DNA from: Fennellomyces sp. T-0311
Lineage: Eukaryota > Mucoromycota > Mucoromycetes > Mucorales > Lichtheimiaceae
DNA: 64,000 nucleotides
Direction: 5' to 3'
Assembly: GCA_025266875.1 (NCBI GenBank)
Contig: JALLLT010000027.1
Location: forward strand, 372,001 to 436,000
Each line of letters begins with the position of its first letter. The stretch's first letter is position 1. Shown piece after piece: positions 11,091-22,299 of this stretch. Both the position numbers and the translations under genes were made by a program. Under the pieces are notes generated by a model that worked only from the letters and a program-made list of their open reading frames with translations, was not told where the DNA came from and made no database searches.

Positions 11091-13324
11091 TACCCTTTTT
11101 GATACACACTTGTATACGTCGCATTTTGCATATACTCTCATTTCATCCCGCATACTCGCATCGTCGTCATCATCCAGCATCGTCATATCCTCGCTTAGAC
11201 ATTCGGCATTTTGCATCACATCCTCATGTGTACATACTTTCAGCATTCCTCACCACCATGGGATGTTAAGGTTATATATAACCATACAAATACTTTATCA
11301 TAAATATACTCCTTGTTGTAGGTCACTTGGTGACAAACCAACGGCTAAGAATTAGAAACGAAAAATGAAATCCTGCCACGCACTTCATCCAATGTCAACA
11401 AACTGAGGGGTGCATCACGGACAAACAATAGTGGCTTCCCTACCCACGATAACCCATGGGAAGTCCTGAACAAAGGCTCTGCTGTGGCCATGCCATGGGA
11501 TCAAGGTCTTCCTAGTACGGTCGACGCTTCTGGTGATCAGTTGCGGCGGTGCAATGGCCGTGGTCGATCATCCATCACTTGCCGGCGCACCAATGCACCG
11601 GATCTGGGAGGACACCCGTGACTCCAAAAGTGCTGCGGTACGAGGCTCTGAGCGGCGTAGTGGTGCTGGCAGCTTGGTTTGCATATGCTATTGTAACTGG
11701 GGAAACACTGGGAAAACGGTAAGCCTCCAAAAAAAAAAGCGCAAAAATAGCATCCTTCCCACATGCCAAAAGAAATATATATATCATTAGGTGGGCCCAT
11801 CAGATAAAGCACATGGAGTACTGGCGTGGCTTATGTCAAATATGCTTGTCAAACTGTTAATTTGGATCGTGCACAATCAGCATCTGTTTCCAAGCTGGGC
11901 CATGGCATCACTACCCGTCAATTTCGCTTGGCTCCAAATTCACCAAATCACTACAGGCTCTCAGTCAACCAAAAGACTCGACTTCAAACTTGGAGCACGT
12001 GGTAGGATTCTCTTTACTGAATGCATAACATCAAGAGCAATTTAATATCATGACAATGGGAGCCAACTCAAGATTCGGTTGTAGCTACATGGCAAGAAGC
12101 AAAAGCTTTCGCTGTTGCCCCCACGTACCGAGGGAACATAGTTTTTTGATCATTGGTATCCAGGTTGCCGGCCGATTGCGGTATATCCACCAAATCAAAG
12201 GGGTCCCAGTGTGAAACACATCAGGGGTATCACGCGAAAACAAACACATTTCCATCCGTGGTCCATAACAACTTTCGGGCCTCGTAACACTCCCTCTTTT
12301 CTGCAAAACAAGGCATATGTGATCGTTATAGAAGGGTATCAAGGAGAAAGCATCACTTTTTCAAGTATGCACAAGCAGCTTCACTGTCGGCGTCACAGCA
12401 TCAGCATCGCAAAGCAAGCAGCTATAAATCGTACTACATTACAACAGGCAAGCAACATCTGGAGCGAATATCTAATCATCGCCCTATATACCTCTTCATA
12501 TTCGAGTACGTACTACCAACATCAGCGAAATACAGTCATCATCGTCACTGTCACTTACCTTTGTTTGCTTATCGACAATGTTACAGTAATTTTCCGATCT
12601 ACAGCCACATACCTGTTCTTGACATGCGTTTCTCGTAATAACCTTGCGTATTTAAGAAGTTACCTGTGCACAATCATGCTAATCAATCTACCCGATCGAA
12701 TCGTGATTCCTTTTTTCAGCAAAGAACTGAAAAGTACCAAGTTAGGGATAATAGAATAGGCAAGCGCATAATTGAAAGCAGCAGCCAGTATATGTGCCAA
12801 CACGTTCGCGCACATAGATCTTTGAATACGCAGATCGTGAGCTGATGCTGTCCACCGTGTTGAACTCCCCCTACCGGTTTGACGCGCGCTATATGACATG
12901 AAAGCCCACATTATTCGAAGAGAAAAAAGAATTTCTGATGGTTGGCATAAACACGCTGGTGGCGCTTGCCGATTGCATATAAAGCTGTCGCCACTTCTTC
13001 ACATTTTCAACAGACTTGTGGTTTCACGTGGCAAAAAACGGGTATTAAACTTATGTACACATGCTTGTAAACCACCGGGTGACAGTTGCTTTACCGAATA
13101 TCGAGCTCCAAAGAAAGCCCTGAACAATCTATTGACCATACAATATATGAACGACGGAAAGCGTCAGGATGTCCAAGGCATGAAAGTCAGACATCCGAGA
13201 AGGAGACCAAGATCAAACTGCTGCAATTTGCGTGATTGTATATATATATATACAATTGCTTGCAGCTTCAGACCAAAAAAACACGACTGTGTGTTTTCCT
13301 TTGCGCAGATATGTGCGAATGGAG
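11091..13324. other. spacer with no supported gene
   Basis: Several open frames up to 182 codons occur on the plus strand (12211-12759, 12898-13410), but their composition is irregular and I recognise no domain or splice structure. Fragments near 11400-11720 look weakly coding in more than one frame, consistent with old decayed sequence. A short TA microsatellite lies near 13241. Confidence 0.35.
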
Positions 13325-13624
13325 TCAGATCAAAAGTGTATCTGCGTAAAGCTTACGTACCTTTATCAACTTGGTGTCAACTCCCATCTCCACCAACAAA
13401 CCCTTCATAGCACCTTTATGCCCGAATGACGTATGCCGGAAAAGTACAGTCTTGCGCGGTGTAGCCTTTGTTTGACACGTGCTTGGACATAAAAGCATCC
13501 AATGAAATTGAGCTAGATCAGCTTGTTGAACGTGTGAAGCTGCTTTGGTAATGTCAACCACCCTCGTACGGCTCAATCGTGAACGTTCGTCATCGTTCGG
13601 TAGATCGCGCTCCTCTCTTTTCAA
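13325..13624 (-). pseudogene. ankyrin-repeat-like fragment
   Basis: The frame contains one stretch with the ankyrin signature, TVLFRHTSFGHKGAMKGLL then VEMGVDTKLI, comparable to the G-x-TPLH-x-A...GH...LL-x-x-GAD pattern. The repeats on either side are not recognisable. The reading frame stops about ten bases short of the inner edge of the right arm of the inverted repeat, as if cut by the rearrangement. The chance of a coincidental match to one repeat is not negligible. Confidence 0.35.
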
Positions 13625-13964
13625 GCGCTGTGATCGAAAAAAGGGGATACCCGAGCCATAACCTACGCGCAGATTGTGCCAGTCCGCTAGTAGTACGCCG
13701 ATCTATGTAACCCAAACATAACACGGTGCCAGCAAACCATTCCGTAAAAAGCTCAAATCATAAGAAGAAGTTTTCAAGCATGCATATGCCTCCATGGAGA
13801 CATCCAAACGCCATTCAAAGTATCAGTCATGCTCTACTACACTGATTAGCGTGACAACGGCGCCGAGGCAAAGTGAAACCGGACGTTTTGCTTGAGTTTG
13901 ATTGTTCTGTCGCCTCATTTTTTTTAGGGGGGATAAGGGTGACCCGCGCTCCGTGCTACGTATA

Positions 13965-14330
13965 ACCTGTTCCAACGTCATTCTTGGCACAGGATACGCC
14001 GGTGTTTGCTGTTCCAACGAGCAATCATCGAATCATCACCCGAATCGCCTCGGTCTATATCAGTCAAAACGATCAAAGGTTCACGTCATATGGTTTGGCA
14101 AGAGTAGCTGACATTTTGTTACCGGGCGCGATCAAACATGGAGAACGCCAGAGAAAGTCGCTTTAACCAGGCCTTCCAGTGTGCTCATTACGAGCGAGCT
14201 TCACATAGTAAACGAGGTCTCACTCGAAAAGCATCGTAAACCGAACGCCACGATTGGATCAAACGTATTTCCTGGATTCGCTTGTCATGACCGCGAGCGA
14301 AAGAAACAGTCGACACACAGAAAGACGACT
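13965..14330 (+). pseudogene. broken Hsp70-like N-terminal fragment (right arm)
   Basis: This is the mirror copy of the fragment in the left arm, with the same three out-of-phase blocks in the same order and the same frame breaks. The damage therefore came before the duplication of the arms, or was spread by gene conversion. Confidence 0.4.
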
Positions 14331-14592
14331 TGATTGGGCAGGGCTGGAACGGACACGGATTGTACTTTATTAGGATAAAATCGCACCGATGTAAGCAGCA
14401 AGTGGCAAAAACAACGCGTCGATCAGGCAGTAAGCGCGCAGATCATGTGGGAAAAAAGCAATGACTTCATTGAATCGAGACCCTGAGTGACCGTCACCAA
14501 CAGGAACGGGTCACTTGAACAACAAGCCAATTTAAAGGCCTTCTTCAGGAAACCACTAAGTTTTTTTTTCGTTCTCTTGTTTGATTGGATAG

Positions 14593-14865
14593 GTGGGCCA
14601 CCAGTCCCATAATCCCCCGAAGCAGCTTCTTCCACAAGGAAGGCTACAGTCCCCAGAAGAGCAGCAAGTCTCCAAGGAGGTTGATCAAGTCTCCAAAGAA
14701 GACAAGCCGTCCAAAGGAAGACCAGCAGCCACCAAAGCAGCTTCGGTATTTTTGGATTTGAACAGTAATGAAGCACAACCAAACAAAGAGCAAGGGGAAG
14801 TTTATCCCTTCATCTGTCTGTGCCATCTCGCTACTGCAAACCCTGGTGGTTTCCCTCGAGCATAA
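14593..14865 (+). CDS. hypothetical Lys/Ser/Gln-rich 90-aa frame in right arm
   Basis: This is the mirror copy of the frame at 6159-6431, identical in translation as far as I can compare. Function and reality as a gene are both uncertain. Confidence 0.2.
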   Translation: MGHQSHNPPKQLLPQGRLQSPEEQQVSKEVDQVSKEDKPSKGRPAATKAASVFLDLNSNEAQPNKEQGEVYPFICLCHLATANPGGFPRA

Positions 14866-15285
14866 CTTTCTCTTGGGATTATTGTGAAAAGAAAGAAAAA
14901 AGCTGCCGATTCTGACCTCCTTTTATATCTTTTTGAAAGCGAGCAGTCCCCCTTTTTTTCACATGTAGCAACAGTCACCCAGGCTATGACGTTTTACAGC
15001 CTCAGCAACAGGCCATGACCCACAGCAGACGGTGTGCAAGAGGAATAAAGGCATTGTATGGCTTGAAAAGTAGCTTTTTTTTGCTGGTCTTTGTTACTGA
15101 TCCACACTACTGCCATACCGACAAGTCCGCTTGACGATGTACAGTGCACAGACCTCTCTTTGTCCACACCGGCTGAACCGATTATCCCTGCATTAACTGC
15201 GATTTGTGGGTTTGGTCCCATTTCAGAAAGTGCGACGACGAATAACACAAAACCTACCGATCAGGTTTCAAAATGGACACTTTTA

Positions 15286-15657
15286 CTATCGGAAAATCGT
15301 CTTTTCCGCATCGAATGATCCCAAAAGTAAGCAAATCGATTTTTTCATATAGATCGCCGTTTTTCTGGGCAGTGGGCCATTGCTGCTGTGCATGGCGGCG
15401 GACGAATTTGATTCTAAAGGGACGTGCACTTCTTCTACGACACCGTTTTCCCAACAAGCAACTTTGATCTCGATCGCCATACATTCATTACGACAACAAT
15501 GTTCGCCATCGAGAGACTTTTGGTCAGAGAGTGCTGACGTTATAGCCAAATCTTTTTTAAATCGTGCTGAGGAGCTGCTGCGTGTTCCTCGGCTCTCTTT
15601 TTTTGTCAGTTCTGCCCGACCATTGACTTGCACTTCTTGTTGACAGTGGACCCCCAC
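15286..15657 (-). CDS. hypothetical 123-aa frame in right arm
   Basis: This is the mirror copy of 5366-5737 with a few residue differences, for example Ala for Glu in SALSDQ versus SELSDQ, and Ile for Thr near the end. No family is recognised. Confidence 0.15.
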   Translation of the reverse strand: MGVHCQQEVQVNGRAELTKKESRGTRSSSSARFKKDLAITSALSDQKSLDGEHCCRNECMAIEIKVACWENGVVEEVHVPLESNSSAAMHSSNGPLPRKTAIYMKKSICLLLGSFDAEKTIFR

Positions 15658-16819
15658 GATAAACTACATAAGCAACCCTGACCAACCCTTCAGTCAAGCA
15701 GTGTTGCTATCGTAACAAAGCCTGTCAGAATGTTGGTAGGCAACGTACGCGGATCTGTAACCTCCTGGACGGTTGACTTTGGTTTCTTCCATCCCCACCC
15801 GCCCTTCACATCGTGCGCGTTCATGGCTTGGAGCAACCAGAGCAACTTCACTTTTTTTTTTGGCTTACACAGAGCGAATGTCGCACAAAAGTGAAACGTT
15901 CGCTGTCTCCTTGTCTCGCCGTGTGTATGCTGAGAATAATTCGACTCCCAGTAAAATAGTGCCACAGCCGCCTTCCAACTGTTCTTTTCGTCTCAATGCC
16001 ACATCATTGAACGCCGTTTGCCCATCACTCCACCATTCAAGGCGGATCGGTCATCTGGGCTTGTGATCACCAAGGAATGATCCGATGCAAGTGAATCCAC
16101 TAGCCGTCGTCTACGACATAAGCCGACGCTTATACTCAATTCTGTGTTGGATGTAAAACGGTACGCTGTTCCGGTCGGCGATAGGTCTGACGCCTTTCAC
16201 ACTGGTCAATCGACGCAAGTATGGGGAATATTCGGTTTATCACAGACATTTTTCACGATGCTTATCAAACTTCCCTCGTATTAGTCGCCACCCTTAAATA
16301 TCGAAAAGCCAGTGCAAGCAGACGGTATTCTCGCTTTAAATCGCTCTGAACCATCGGCACCGCTTCGTTACGCCAACATTGAGAGGGACACACCTTTTCA
16401 TTTCACCATCCACTTCCTCAGCTCCATTTTTCCCGCCATGGCCAAGTCTTGTTTTCTATGCATTGTACGGGCCACGGTAACTTGTTTTAAAAGTCTCATG
16501 TACTGGCAGAGCATTATGCTTTGAATGGCGAGGCCGGTTGGAAGGCTATTCATTGTTGCGAGAGAGAGCCACACTTGAAGCAACGTCCGGTGAAGAAGAT
16601 GCTCACATCTGCATCTGGCAAAATCAAACAGTCCATCCCTGCCTGTCCAGTGCGGAACTTTACTTTTGCTTCACGATGGAAGTCTTAACAAAACGCGATC
16701 TTGCTGCATGATGATTCAGCGCGGATTATTGAGGAATGTTGCGCGATAAAAAGGCATGGTGATCCAAAAAAAAAACTACTGTCGTTGGATGCTGCTACAT
16801 AGATCATTCCCAAAAGAGT

Positions 16820-18093
16820 TTTGAAGAAACGCTAATCCATATACGCGGCGAGGGCTATCCGAGTTGTGATGGATGGTGGCACAAACAAAAACAAGTTGTC
16901 AGTCATAGCGGACCGGATGAAAGAATAATGTCAGCAATGGCCCGTGCTACACAACACATCATCACAACGTTTGCTATATCTCAGGAAACACGAGTAACAG
17001 CTCGCAAAGTATGATCTAAATTGAGTGTCTGTCGCATCCTCGACAGACACCATCATCCATGGTTACATGCTTTCTCTTAGCCTTGACTATATTCACTGTC
17101 ATTACGACATCAACAACCGTACAGTTATCGATTGCCCTATTTGCTCTTATGTGCAATCTTGATCCGGCTTTACCGATCATGTCTCAGATATTCGGCCTCT
17201 TCGACGATATGGCAAGATCATGGGACTCGGTGATAACATGGATCGTTGGGACTCCTACACATAGCATTCGTCTTCTCCGTCCCGGCTCATCATCAGTATA
17301 AATAGAGATTAGTTCTCCTCAATAAAACATTATCTTATTTTTGATTTCGTCATTCAAAAGCCTTTTCTCGTTAAGCGATACTACACCCGTTCCTCTTTGG
17401 TACCAAACAATGACTGTACCATATGTAACAGAAGTATAATCTACAGTAATGCGGAGCTAAGATGCTTTTTCATCCTATATCAAGATTAAAAAAATGGTTT
17501 CATGTGAAAGCAGACTTGGTGATGCATGGTTCCAGTTAAAGTTCATTCAAGTCAGCAGTTTTGGTACCATCTACACTTTTATATTAGTAGTTATCGTAAG
17601 CTCAGGTCAATACTATTATACTAAAAACGCTATCTCTGTCAAAGTTGTGGCTTTCCGAGTTCTTAGAAACGAAGTACTAGATGCAGTTTACGATGGAAAT
17701 GGTCGGTTTAAGATGGGTTGTACCATACCCGTCCGTAGTAAACATGACAGTGAAACGCGTAGTGGGTGGCCACACATTAAGCAGAGTTTGCCTTGGATGA
17801 TGGATGGTTGCACGGAAAATTTTATGCTACTCTTATGGAGTCATATGTAAACTGTTTTAGCAGCACAGAGATGCGTGTCTACAATTCAACGACTCTTGCC
17901 TGACGGCCAAGACAGATAACACGTGTTTGGCAGTGCAAGACGTACAACGTGGCCATGAATGAATGACAAAAAAAACAATGCTTTATGTTTTCACCTCGTG
18001 GAGCGGGGCATGTATAAAAAAACTTGTATATGTAATATCGCAAAGGTTGAAAAATCTAAGTCTTTTTACAGAAAAGGGAGAGGAATGTTGGGG
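16820..18093. other. right flank of the inverted repeat, fragments only
   Basis: A frame of about 60 codons begins right at the repeat edge (about 16819-17012: GEGYPSCDGWWHKQKQ...) without its own ATG, which looks like a gene body cut by the repeat. Frames at 17059-17301 and 17494-17850 (118 codons) have no recognised domain. I do not support any of them as a complete gene. Confidence 0.35.
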
Positions 18094-18924
18094 TTACTTT
18101 CTCGCAGCAGCAGCAGCACCAGCCGTAGCCTTGGACACTGCGCTTAAGAAAGCGGTCTTTTGGTTGAATCCATAGCTTGCATTAGCACCCATCAAACAGT
18201 TCAACGTGTCTACGCTGACCGTGGGCGCGAACGTTAATCCATTAGCCACCTGGAAGTACCGTTCATAATCACCCGTCTGCAGCTCAGCCATCAGCTTTTC
18301 ACGGGTTTCCGGAGTTTGCTCCTCTGCAGATCCTGCCACCATAGCTGCTGCCACTTCGGCTTCCTGGTCATCGAATCCACTGATGGCAGTCCAGTCGATA
18401 TCCTTGTCAATGAACGTCGTTACTCGTCGGCTTTCTACAGCCTTTCGTGGCGTCTTGTTTTGTCGCTGTTGTCGCTTTGGTTGTTGCTTGTCATTAGCAG
18501 CCTTCTTCTGTGGCTGACCATCGGCAGACTTTTGTTGGTCATTGGCAGCCTTCTGGCGTTGTGGGCGGTTATTGTTCTTTCTGGGTCGTTGTTGCTGTTG
18601 TTGCGGTTTCTTTTCTTGTGCATCGTCGAACTGGCCGGGAGCAGCAGCAGAGGCCTTTCTGTTTCCACGCTGCGGCATGCGTCGGTTCTTTTGTTGGGCG
18701 TTGTTGAGGAACGCAGCGAAAGGATCGGCGGCTTCCAAAGACTTGCCACGACCTGAACCTCCAAGGCGACTTGAGAGCGGAACTCGTTGCTGTCGCTGCT
18801 GTCGTTGCTCTGCAGGCTGCTCCACCTCAACAGCAGCAGCGGCGGCGGTCGACTGGTGTCGTAGGGAAATCAAGGGCGAACGCCATGCAGGTTGGAGACT
18901 CTTCAATGCACCGGATCGCAACAT
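18094..18924 (-). CDS. putative mitochondrial protein with Gln/Lys-rich linker
   Basis: This single-exon gene encodes 276 residues. The chosen start begins MLRSGALKSLQPAWRSPL, which has the Arg/Leu/Ser pattern of a mitochondrial targeting peptide ending near LRHQS. An open frame continues 32 codons upstream but lacks that character. Residues of about 30-170 are low-complexity Gln/Lys/Arg/Asn-rich sequence, probably disordered and nucleic-acid binding. The conserved-looking C-terminal block holds TTFIDKDIDWTAISGF and DYERYFQVANGLTFAP. I suspect a fungal mitochondrial ribosome or translation accessory protein, but I do not recognise the family. A poly-Ala tail ends the protein. Confidence 0.7.
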   Translation of the reverse strand: MLRSGALKSLQPAWRSPLISLRHQSTAAAAAVEVEQPAEQRQQRQQRVPLSSRLGGSGRGKSLEAADPFAAFLNNAQQKNRRMPQRGNRKASAAAPGQFDDAQEKKPQQQQQRPRKNNNRPQRQKAANDQQKSADGQPQKKAANDKQQPKRQQRQNKTPRKAVESRRVTTFIDKDIDWTAISGFDDQEAEVAAAMVAGSAEEQTPETREKLMAELQTGDYERYFQVANGLTFAPTVSVDTLNCLMGANASYGFNQKTAFLSAVSKATAGAAAAARK

Positions 18925-19741
18925 TTTATCGACAGGAAGCAAAAAAAATAGTGCACTGTCACAAACGAGTTCGCCCTGGTCTCTTTTTTTCAACTCCGGC
19001 TCTTGCCTTATCCGGCACACATTACCACTTCGCTCTTTGTCGAGCGGGAGCCCAGCGATCTATCCTGGAAACAGTGTTATCCATAGATGAACTTGAGGAA
19101 CCCATGATATACGGAGTGCCGAAATGCCAATGCAATCTATACATAATGTAAAGTACTCTTTTTTGTCCAACATCCACAACCTGGACTGTGCGACCGCCTC
19201 GCAACAGGTGATGTTGGATAAGCATGTGTTTGTGTTTGTCAAACTGTCGGCTTTGAGGCTACTTGTTCAGCTCCTTTCCTGAAGAAAAGATCATTATAAC
19301 TTCTTTATGATATCTCAGATGTTTTTGACCATTAGATCTAGAGAACAACAAGCATACCTTGATCAATAAATTAGCCATAATACCTACCATGTCGTTAGTA
19401 CTCTACATGGTTGGTACAAAGCGGCTGTATATGTTTGGATCAAGTGAAGTGATAATAGTTCTGCTGCATAGCTAGCTGTCTTCTTGTGCATCGAATATGG
19501 TATGATACATATCGAGAGTAACTATGCCGACCTAAGCACTTTTGTTGCTATGTATCCAGTATTGTACAGGTACGCAAAAGATATACTCGGGTTTCTCGAA
19601 CTTATGAATCAGTTAAGCTCAGCCATCCTCTTATATAAGACCGCAAAATGTTAAGCAACCGTCTATTACCGTCTCTTTTATTACCACATGGATCATTATG
19701 CCCAACAGCCGTGCTTTATTAGACGTGTCTCGATAAATGAG
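18925..19741. other. intergenic
   Basis: No gene is supported. The part next to 18924 should hold the promoter of the mitochondrial-type protein gene; the part next to 19742 is the 3' flank of SPC3. Confidence 0.4.
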
Positions 19742-20463
19742 TTACGTGGATGCAGCAGGAGAAAGAATGATATTGGCGAGGCGAGCTGGCGTATGACCAC
19801 CCTGGATGAGGCCGACATAAGGTGTGACATCCCAGTGGAGCGATAAATTGGCTTGCTGGTGGCTATATATCACAATCAGCAACCCTGAGCAATCATTGAT
19901 AGCCAGGTATCACTTTACCTCCATTTCCGACTGACATCAATCAATGCATATTTGTTTGCCACTTCCTTCAGCTGCAAATTCGCATCCTCCTTGCTCGTAA
20001 TAATCTTATCCCAGAGTACAATCGAGTTTCGGTCATGTGTTTTGGTCTCGTACTCTGCGACCACGGTAACAAACACTTGCTTGGTGTTCCAGTTGAAAAT
20101 GGGCGTAAAATCCGCATCCAAATCGAACGTCAGTCGCGCAAAATGACTCTTTGGTGTGCCATAATCGTAATAATCAGGTCCATACCGTCGGCTCACGCTA
20201 TAGTCACATGTTGCATGAGCATAAATCATCAAAAAACGGTTAGGACACGATCTTACACGCGTAAAGTGTTGGCATCAACACGAATGTCACCAGTGATGCC
20301 CGGATAGCCGGTGATGAACGAGATGCCAGCGACAACAGCAAGGATGGAACCGAGTGCGGTTACTGCGAACGAGAAAAGGACCTAACAAGATCAACGGTTG
20401 GAATACATGGCTATGATCGAGATGCAAGGATCCTACATTGGCACGCTGTTGTAAATTGTACAT
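19742..20463 (-). CDS. SPC3: signal peptidase complex subunit 3 (Spc3/SPCS3, SPC22/23)
   Basis: Four exons fit at 20463-20437, 20381-20257, 20197-19919 and 19862-19742, giving 183 residues, about the usual length. The first exon encodes only MYNLQQRAN. A single membrane segment follows (VLFSFAVTALGSILAVVAGI), then the lumenal domain. Family landmarks are ARLTFDLDADFTPIFNWNTK, EYETKTHDRNSIVLWD, IITSKEDANLQL and ALIDVSRKW. The last exon supplies the expected NLSLHWDVTPYVG strand. The protein is a type II membrane subunit of the ER signal peptidase that supports cleavage of signal peptides. Ending at the TAA at 19915 would drop the last exon, so the splice at 19918 is preferred. Confidence 0.92.
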
Positions 20464-20560
20464 TGAAAAGTGTGCAACGCTGCAGTAAAAAAGTAAAAAA
20501 TCTCAGGAACCTCTCCTTAAATTGAATGGTGACACGTAATGCAAGTGCATATTTTATTGA

Positions 20561-22221
20561 TTAGCTGCGAAAAGGGCGTTTTGAAGGTCGCGAGTCACCG
20601 TGAGCGCCCATCTGCGGATCATCGTCTTCGTCATCAGTGTCGAGAGTATCCATGCTGTCATAGAAACTGGATGCACGAGACATTTCCATGGAAACACGGC
20701 GACCGGGAACGTCATTCTCGTCAACGATGCGGCGTTTGAGAGTTACTTGCGAGAACGAGATTGCTTCCTCGTCATCATCAACAGACATATCCCGTCCTCC
20801 AGCTACCAGTGCATTGATGGACTGCCACGCAGCCCTTGTTTCCTGAGTCATTTCAGTCGGCGAATCGGGCGACATACTGTCGGTTGGGGTGTCAAAAGCA
20901 GAGTCGTCCAAAGGATTGCGCTTTTTTCTTAGACCAGACATTCTTTGTAGCCGTTTCATGATAGCCTCAGCACGTAGTTCTTCGAAGCTAATCGGATCGG
21001 ATCCATTGTTCAAGCAAGCTTTTGACGCTGCAATGTATTCTATTCGACCTCGAGAATCTTTGGACCGAATGTATTTGGATCGATTATGCTTGAAACGTTC
21101 CTGTAAGTCAGGTTCACATGGCTTTGGTATCTTGGAACGCTCAATATGGCTGGTTGATGAAGGGGCGTTTTCTGATGTGGAAGCATCATCCTAACCCAGC
21201 AATCCCATGAGCACCCAGCCTATGCTTCAATGCAGAAAAGGGAACTTACATCATCACGGAATACGGTAAATGCGGGCTCATCTTTGGGTCTTTGGTACGG
21301 TCGCTGTGGCAAAGTAGTGCCTGCAAACTTTGACACGGCTGTCTGGTTTTCTGTCCGTTGAGCTGGATTGTTGATACGAACAGAGGATGAAGCGGATGAA
21401 GAGGGGATCGGTGCACCTGGAGCATCTAGCTCGGGACCGGTGTAAACGGAAAACTGTGGATGGCGGGAACTGTGGGGTGTGGATACGGATGATGAGGGTG
21501 CTTGTTGTTGTCGTGATAACCGGTGTGTCCCGTCGTATTTCAGTCCTAGAATAGTACGATTACTGGTGGATGATCGCTGCTGTTGTGCACTGCGCTGTTC
21601 AGCCCGTTGACGTTCAATCCTCGTAATGAAATGGTTTCGACGTCGTCTTAGACGGGTGATTGGTCGTGCATTCCGTTCGATTCCGCGTTCGTATATTGCA
21701 TTCGCATCCGTATACCGCTGTCGTCCTTCCAGATAATCCGCGTATTCCTCATAATACAGTGCCAGGTTTTGACCAATGTTGTTGCGTGCAAGAAGTTGGT
21801 AGGCTTCACCTGGATCATCCAAGAACTGGATGTAATGTAACCAGCACTTGAGGTAGCGAACGTCGTCTTTGTATAATGGGTCTTCCTGAAACCGGCTCGT
21901 AGCCTCTTCCAACAGTCCTCGTAGATCCGAATGCTGATTGTGCCCTTCCGGGTACATTTGTATAGTCCAGTCAATGTAGCGCACAAACACGTCGAGTGGA
22001 TCGTCAAGCTCGTCAATGTCTTCCAATTCGCGTGCAAATTCGTCGTGTCCTTGTTGTAACTGTTGCTCTCGCTCTTCTGCATTGGTTTGGAACAGAGTGC
22101 TTAATGCTGCTACGCTACGGCCTTGGCGACGCGGCATGACGTTTTCTTTTTGACCTTCGATTGCAGAAAACTCTGGAATGGCGTTTAGAATTTCCTGCCG
22201 TCGTCGCTCTTCGTCATTCAT
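20561..22221 (-). CDS. MAD3: spindle assembly checkpoint protein Mad3/BubR1-like
   Basis: Two exons (22221-21250 and 21190-20561) encode 533 residues. A KEN box lies near the N-terminus (GQKENVMPRR, residues 24-33), as in Mad3/BubR1, where it inhibits APC/C-Cdc20. The TPR-like Bub1/Mad3 homology domain follows at about residues 55-200 (DPLDVFVRYIDWTIQMYP, LKCWLHYIQFLDDPGEAY, ALYYEEYADYLEGRQRY). No kinase domain is present, which separates it from Bub1. The second exon holds ISFEELRAEAIMKR and an acidic C-terminal region. The start ATG follows a TTG six codons upstream that is not used in fungi. The intron has a good GTAAGT donor. Confidence 0.9.
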
Positions 22222-22299
22222 TTTGACACACGAAGACAAAAAAAAGAGAGATAAAAAATTCCAAATTCAAAAGTGGTCGCGCAACTGATTAACCACCTC

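Larger units (their letters stand above)
13635..16819. repeat. large inverted repeat, right arm (about 3.18 kb)
   Basis: This is the reverse complement of 4205-7388. The inner edge is near CGAAAAAAGGGGATA and the outer edge is at CCCAAAAGAGT. Apart from isolated substitutions and homopolymer length differences the arms are the same, including all short frames and the Hsp70-like debris. If the pair were transcribed across the spacer it would give a long double-stranded RNA. Confidence 0.95.

Noticed and set aside
10128..11246. 372-codon minus-strand frame and a 280-codon neighbour (9808-10650)
   Set aside because: They are the antisense of the acidic low-complexity plus-strand gene. The poly-Leu and poly-Pro runs come from the GGA microsatellite read backwards.
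12898..13410. 170-codon plus-strand frame in the inverted-repeat spacer
   Set aside because: It has no recognised domain, irregular composition and a TA microsatellite inside; probably chance.
4205..16819. CRISPR-like or satellite explanation for the repeats
   Set aside because: There are only two long inverted copies and no regularly spaced short repeats anywhere in the window.
17494..17850. 118-codon plus-strand frame
   Set aside because: There is no domain and no supporting context; it cannot be told from chance.
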